This document shows, one piece after another, positions 63,297-64,000 of a stretch of 64,000 nucleotides of DNA. The translations under genes and the position numbers were made by a program. Source of the stretch: VRUE01 sp963701265 (GTDB lineage Bacteria; Actinomycetota; Thermoleophilia; Solirubrobacterales; 70-9); assembly GCA_963701265.1 (NCBI GenBank), contig OY969581.1:372001-436000 (forward strand), in the 5' to 3' direction. Every line of letters begins with the position of its first letter. The first letter of the stretch is position 1. Under the pieces are notes generated by a model. The model made no database searches. It was not told the DNA's origin and saw only the letters and a list, made by a program, of their open reading frames with translations.

Positions 63297-64000
63297 TCAG
63301 GCGTGGATGGCCCAGCCATCGACCGCCCGTGCCGCGTCGAGGATCGCCTCGGAAATCGTCGGGTGGGGGTGGACGATCTGGGCCAGCTCTTGGTAGCCGC
63401 CCTCCAGCGCCATCGTCGCCACCAGCTCGGCGATCATGTCGCAGGCGCGGTTGCCGACGATGTGGGCGCCGAGCAGCTCGCCGTACTTGGAGTCGACGAC
63501 GAGCTTGACCAAGCCGTCCTTGTCGTCGTAGACGGTGGCGCCGCCGACGCCGCCGAGCTTCTGCTTGCCGACCTTGACGTCGTGCCCGGCCTCCTTAGCC
63601 GCCGCCTCGGTTAGGCCGACGCTGGCGACCTGCGGGTGGCAGAAGGTTGCCCCGGCGACGAGGTTTTGATCGACCGGGTGGGCCGGCTCGCCGGCCGCGT
63701 GCTCGGCCGCGACGACGCCCTCCTCGGAGGCCTTGTGAGCGAGCGCCTTGGCGTTGACCAGGTCACCGATCGCGTAGACCTTGGGATTCGAAGTGCGGTT
63801 GTACTCGTCGACCTTGACCTTGCCCTTGTCGGTCAACTCGACCCCGGCGCCCTCGAGGCCGAGTCCCTCGACGTCGGGGGCGCGGCCGCCGGCGATGCAG
63901 AGGTAGTCGACCTCGATCTTCTCCTCGCCGTAGCTGAGCTTGACCGAGCGCTCGCTCGCCTCGACGTCGGAAACCGGCGTGCCGGTGGAGATCGTCACGT
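63297..64000 (-). CDS. lpd: Dihydrolipoyl dehydrogenase, C-terminal part (5' end outside window)
   Basis: About 234 codons are present up to the window edge. LCIAGGRAPDVEGLGLE, YAIGDLV near the middle (FAD GD motif), and the C-terminal interface domain with HPHPTISE (active-site His-Glu pair) identify lipoamide dehydrogenase. The redox-active CxxxxC lies outside the window. This is the E3 of the PDH complex, with the other subunits on the same strand 1.4 kb downstream. Confidence 0.9.
   Translation of the reverse strand, partial: VTISTGTPVSDVEASERSVKLSYGEEKIEVDYLCIAGGRAPDVEGLGLEGAGVELTDKGKVKVDEYNRTSNPKVYAIGDLVNAKALAHKASEEGVVAAEHAAGEPAHPVDQNLVAGATFCHPQVASVGLTEAAAKEAGHDVKVGKQKLGGVGGATVYDDKDGLVKLVVDSKYGELLGAHIVGNRACDMIAELVATMALEGGYQELAQIVHPHPTISEAILDAARAVDGWAIHA

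Noticed and set aside
1..64000. CRISPR arrays
   Set aside because: No regularly spaced direct repeats were seen anywhere in the window.
1..64000. Replication origin or rRNA operon
   Set aside because: No dnaA-box cluster, rRNA-like sequence or replication genes were seen; two tRNA genes are the only confident structural RNAs.

Overview
The window is high-GC, densely packed bacterial DNA. Its genes suggest an actinobacterium, most likely class Thermoleophilia (Solirubrobacterales or a relative). Supporting features are F420-type luciferase-like oxidoreductases, several SpoIIE/PP2C phosphatases, many GTG/TTG starts with 1-4 nt gene overlaps, actinobacterial-type PdhA/E2, and a secreted-protein leader type common in that class. 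The taxonomic assignment is inference; no rRNA gene is present.

Layout. 1-9.8 kb: a truncated prephenate dehydratase/BacA-like gene, a secreted VWA protein, a PadR/FAD-oxidoreductase divergent pair, three regulatory proteins of the stress partner-switching type (two PP2C phosphatases and a MEDS-HATPase protein), two convergent MpsC/DUF2294 genes (one with a structured leader), and a TetR-like ligand domain lacking its HTH. 9.819-13.777 kb: a complete 3,959-bp IS1595-family element with perfect 26-bp terminal repeats and an 8-bp target duplication. It carries a winged-helix regulator, a divergent 19-aa peptide, two unknown proteins and a Panacea-domain/51-aa small-protein pair. It has inserted into the centre of a 16-bp palindrome lying between the -35 and -10 of the ArsR-SRPBCC gene. 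13.8-28.2 kb: regulators, an NAD-dependent reductase, a large membrane protein, an M15 peptidase, MFS and MMPL transporters, a three-gene two-component operon, a toxin-antitoxin-like pair and the STAS/YjbQ genes. 28.2-46.5 kb: secreted proteins and a long stress-type region (VOC, MarR, DJ-1/PfpI, CsbD, UdgX, two LLM oxidoreductases, HAD, ferritin-like proteins, an Nramp-like transporter, PRC-barrel-like proteins, an SDR-ferritin fusion, a zinc dehydrogenase, HU). 46.5-52 kb: an ECF sigma/anti-sigma-like pair, exonuclease III, two tRNA-Ala genes flanking an acidic disordered protein, and a PD-(D/E)XK nuclease. 52-55 kb: a compact RiPP-type cluster (HPr-kinase-like protein, two tandem paralogous precursor peptides, a radical SAM enzyme with a fused PqqD/RRE domain, and a divergent stand-alone PqqD). 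55-64 kb: lipB-lipA, a membrane protein, pdhC-pdhB-pdhA, a DsbA-family protein, VapBC, and the 3' part of lpd.

Themes. (1) The 52.0-55.0 kb cluster does not match a RiPP class I can name and is the best candidate for an undescribed system. (2) The cargo-bearing IS1595 element and its insertion into a promoter/operator are read directly from sequence. (3) At least twelve upstream regions carry GTTT-N14-17-GGGTA-type promoters like those of general-stress sigma factors (SigB/SigF). These precede csbD, glsB-like, DJ-1, ferritin-like, LLM/HAD and PP2C genes, suggesting that much of the 5-45 kb region is one stress regulon. All function calls were made by reading motifs; no database search was run.
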